Below, in pieces: positions 62,149-64,000 of a stretch of DNA of 64,000 bases. The stretch covers positions 248,001 to 312,000 of the forward strand of contig JADCLS010000005.1 in assembly GCA_026702845.1 (NCBI GenBank). The letters are read 5' to 3'. Under the pieces are notes generated by a model. It was not told the DNA's origin. It saw only the letters and a program-made list of their open reading frames with translations, and did not search any database. Origin of the DNA: Candidatus Heimdallarchaeota archaeon (GTDB lineage: Archaea > Asgardarchaeota > Heimdallarchaeia > Heimdallarchaeales > Kariarchaeaceae). Each line of letters begins with the position of its first letter. The first letter of the stretch is position 1. The position numbers and the translations under genes are program-made.

Positions 62149-63876
62149 TTGAGGAATAAGAGCTTGATGGTCGGTAAATTTCGAAAATTGATTCTTTTTG
62201 CACTATGCTGTAGTTTATTTATACTTGGATATAATTTGGCCCCAGACCCCTTACCTGATGGTAATTACACAGTTTCCATAAGATATGAATCAAATCAGAT
62301 CCAATTTAACATCAATATTGATTCAGATATCGATTCCTACAGTATAGAAAGAGAGATCAATGTAACTCATGAGGTTACCACATTATCAGTTACCTACTAT
62401 GAACTCTACTCAGGCAAAGTATCAAAGGAAATAATATTCAATGCCCAAATCTATCAGAATGATACAAAACTCACCAATCCTCAAATAGGTAATTTCTTAG
62501 CCCAGATTATTGGACAGGGACAAATAATCGATTTTCCACCTTCAGATATTACCAATGGAGTTGTGGAATTCAAATTTCGCATACTCAAGCACTCTAATAT
62601 AGCACTAGGTCTACTTTTTGCCATTTCATTCCTTTGGTTAACAGAGTTAATTCCCATGGCCGCAACTTCCTTGCTGATTCCCATTGCCATCGTACTAACT
62701 GGCATTGACAGTAGTACTGGTGCCTTAAGTGAATTTTCCAATCCCACTGTTTTCTTATTTCTTGGTGGATTTCTCCTGGCCATAGCATTTCACAGATCGG
62801 GTCTTGATGAGAAAATTGCGATCCATATGATATCAATAGTTCCTGCGGATTCTCGAGTCATATTAGCAACATTCATGGGTCTAGCAGCAGTATTCTCCAT
62901 GTTTATCAGCAATACTGCGGCATGTGCTCTCCTCATACCACTTGCACTTCAACTACTCAATAATGCTGGAATTCGAGATGAGAAATACAAGAAAACAGTG
63001 ATTTTAGGTATAGCCTATGCAGCAACTGTTGGTGGAATTGGTACTCTCATCGGTACACCTCCAAATATTATTGCGGCCTCATTGATTGAGAGTTACAATC
63101 CGGATATAGAAATAAATTTTCTAACCTGGTCAAAATTTGGCATGCCTATTGTTATTCTACTACTCCCAATCATTTTTATGAATCTATGGTGGAGGTTTAA
63201 ACCAGATCTCAATGAAGAGCTGTTACAACTTGCCAAACAAACCTGCAAGGAGAAGATAGCACAAGAGGGAATGTATACTAAGAACCAGATTACTGTTGCT
63301 ATAATATTCCTTTCTACTCTAACCCTCTGGTTGACTTCAACCTTCCATAATATTCCCACATCAATTGTTGCCCTCATGTCAGCTGTTTCATTGTATGTAA
63401 CAGGCCAACTCAAACAAGATGATATGAATGAAATCAATTGGAACACACTCATCACTTTTGGTGGTGGATTAACACTAGGTACAGTAATCATTCGGACAGG
63501 TTTAGCAGATTGGCTGGCACTTGAATTTGGTCAGCTAAGAGGGCTTCCTGAAATACTAATCTATTTAATCATCGGTACTTTTGCTATTTTGCTTACCCAG
63601 ATTGCATCTAATACTGCATCAGCTAGTATACTAGTTCCAATCGTCATGCCACTTTCCATCATATTGGGTATCAACCCACTCATCTCTGCAATTATGGTTG
63701 CAATTATCTGCTCAATGGATTTTGCCATAGTTATTGGATCACCACCTGTGCTTCTGGCTTATTCCACTGGATACTTCAAGGTGAAGGAGATTTTTAAGAT
63801 AGGAATATTGATTGATCTTATTGGATTGCTAACGACGGTATTCCTTACATATTTTGTCTTTGGGCTATTAATTTAA
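62149..63876 (+). CDS. SLC13/DASS-type sodium:anion symporter with extra N-terminal ectodomain
   Basis: 575 residues from TTG 62149; ATG 62167 with an upstream GAGG is another start. After one N-terminal helix comes a ~115-residue extracytoplasmic beta domain not usual for the family, then about 11 helices. Two Ser-Asn-Thr-Ala substrate/sodium motifs (Ile-Ser-Asn-Thr-Ala-Ala and Ala-Ser-Asn-Thr-Ala-Ser-Ala) lie in the repeat halves, plus Gly-Gly-Ile-Gly-Thr-Leu-Ile-Gly-Thr-Pro-Pro-Asn. It probably imports di- or tricarboxylates or sulfate with sodium. Confidence 0.88.
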   Translation: MRNKSLMVGKFRKLILFALCCSLFILGYNLAPDPLPDGNYTVSIRYESNQIQFNINIDSDIDSYSIEREINVTHEVTTLSVTYYELYSGKVSKEIIFNAQIYQNDTKLTNPQIGNFLAQIIGQGQIIDFPPSDITNGVVEFKFRILKHSNIALGLLFAISFLWLTELIPMAATSLLIPIAIVLTGIDSSTGALSEFSNPTVFLFLGGFLLAIAFHRSGLDEKIAIHMISIVPADSRVILATFMGLAAVFSMFISNTAACALLIPLALQLLNNAGIRDEKYKKTVILGIAYAATVGGIGTLIGTPPNIIAASLIESYNPDIEINFLTWSKFGMPIVILLLPIIFMNLWWRFKPDLNEELLQLAKQTCKEKIAQEGMYTKNQITVAIIFLSTLTLWLTSTFHNIPTSIVALMSAVSLYVTGQLKQDDMNEINWNTLITFGGGLTLGTVIIRTGLADWLALEFGQLRGLPEILIYLIIGTFAILLTQIASNTASASILVPIVMPLSIILGINPLISAIMVAIICSMDFAIVIGSPPVLLAYSTGYFKVKEIFKIGILIDLIGLLTTVFLTYFVFGLLI

Positions 63877-64000
63877 AGCCAGATCAATCTATTACCAATG
63901 CAATTAAAACACCGACCATTCCAGATTTGCATCTAATCCTTAATTTTAACCCAGATTAAGAATCAAAAGCATTTTATTTTTCATTACCAATGGTATATTA

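Overview
The window reads as a chromosome segment from an Asgard archaeon, most likely of the Heimdallarchaeia. The genome is AT-rich, with many small zinc-ribbon/B-box proteins, membrane-anchored secreted proteins, a Rab/Ras-like GTPase, a MIT-plus-longin/roadblock-like protein, a Cdc48-N-like protein and a ubiquitin-fold conjugation pathway of eukaryotic type. The lineage is inferred from gene content only. No tRNA, CRISPR array, intact insertion sequence or phage region was seen.

Layout. 0-10 kb: secreted/membrane proteins, a zinc-ribbon plus Mrr-type nuclease, an FG-GAP/winged-helix membrane regulator, a DUF6544-MarR pair under a 26-bp palindrome, and a nitrilase. 10-16 kb: a repeat-built surface protein beside a GH97 glycosidase. 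16.9-21 kb: a transporter next to a rearranged stretch with decayed duplicate fragments, an RNase P-RNA-like gene and a chemoreceptor-like protein. 21-34 kb: a nuclease-primase fusion, a COG2433-RIO kinase gene split by an in-frame TAA, a two-domain aspartyl protease, a DinB gene broken by another in-frame TAA, a second FG-GAP/winged-helix regulator, two SDRs, GNAT and CorA. 35.9-40.6 kb: a family-2 encapsulin (with an internal cyclic-nucleotide-binding-like domain) overlapping a cysteine desulfurase with a long cargo-type N-terminus, and a Cdc48-N-like/zinc protein upstream. 40.9-42.9 kb: a hybrid histidine kinase. 43.0-55.7 kb: the UFM1-like system. 55.8-64 kb: a membrane protein, YigZ-like protein, GTPase, TlpA-like thioredoxin, phosphoesterase and SLC13 transporter.

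The most notable content is a complete-looking UFMylation-type pathway. A plus-strand operon encodes a UFM1-like modifier (single C-terminal Gly, no propeptide), a UBA5-like E1 (Cys193) and a JAMM protease, followed by a helical zinc protein and an SPFH protein. A minus-strand unit encodes a UFC1-like E2 (Cys135), a methyltransferase and a 1077-residue membrane protein with a UFL1-like winged-helix array and a DDRGK1/UFBP1-like C-terminal winged helix; a MIT/longin-like protein and a Bax-inhibitor-like protein lie upstream. If right, E1, E2, membrane-bound E3 scaffold, modifier and a candidate deconjugase sit within 13 kb of one prokaryotic genome. The second notable system is the encapsulated cysteine desulfurase. 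All assignments come from reading motifs by eye; no database search was possible.
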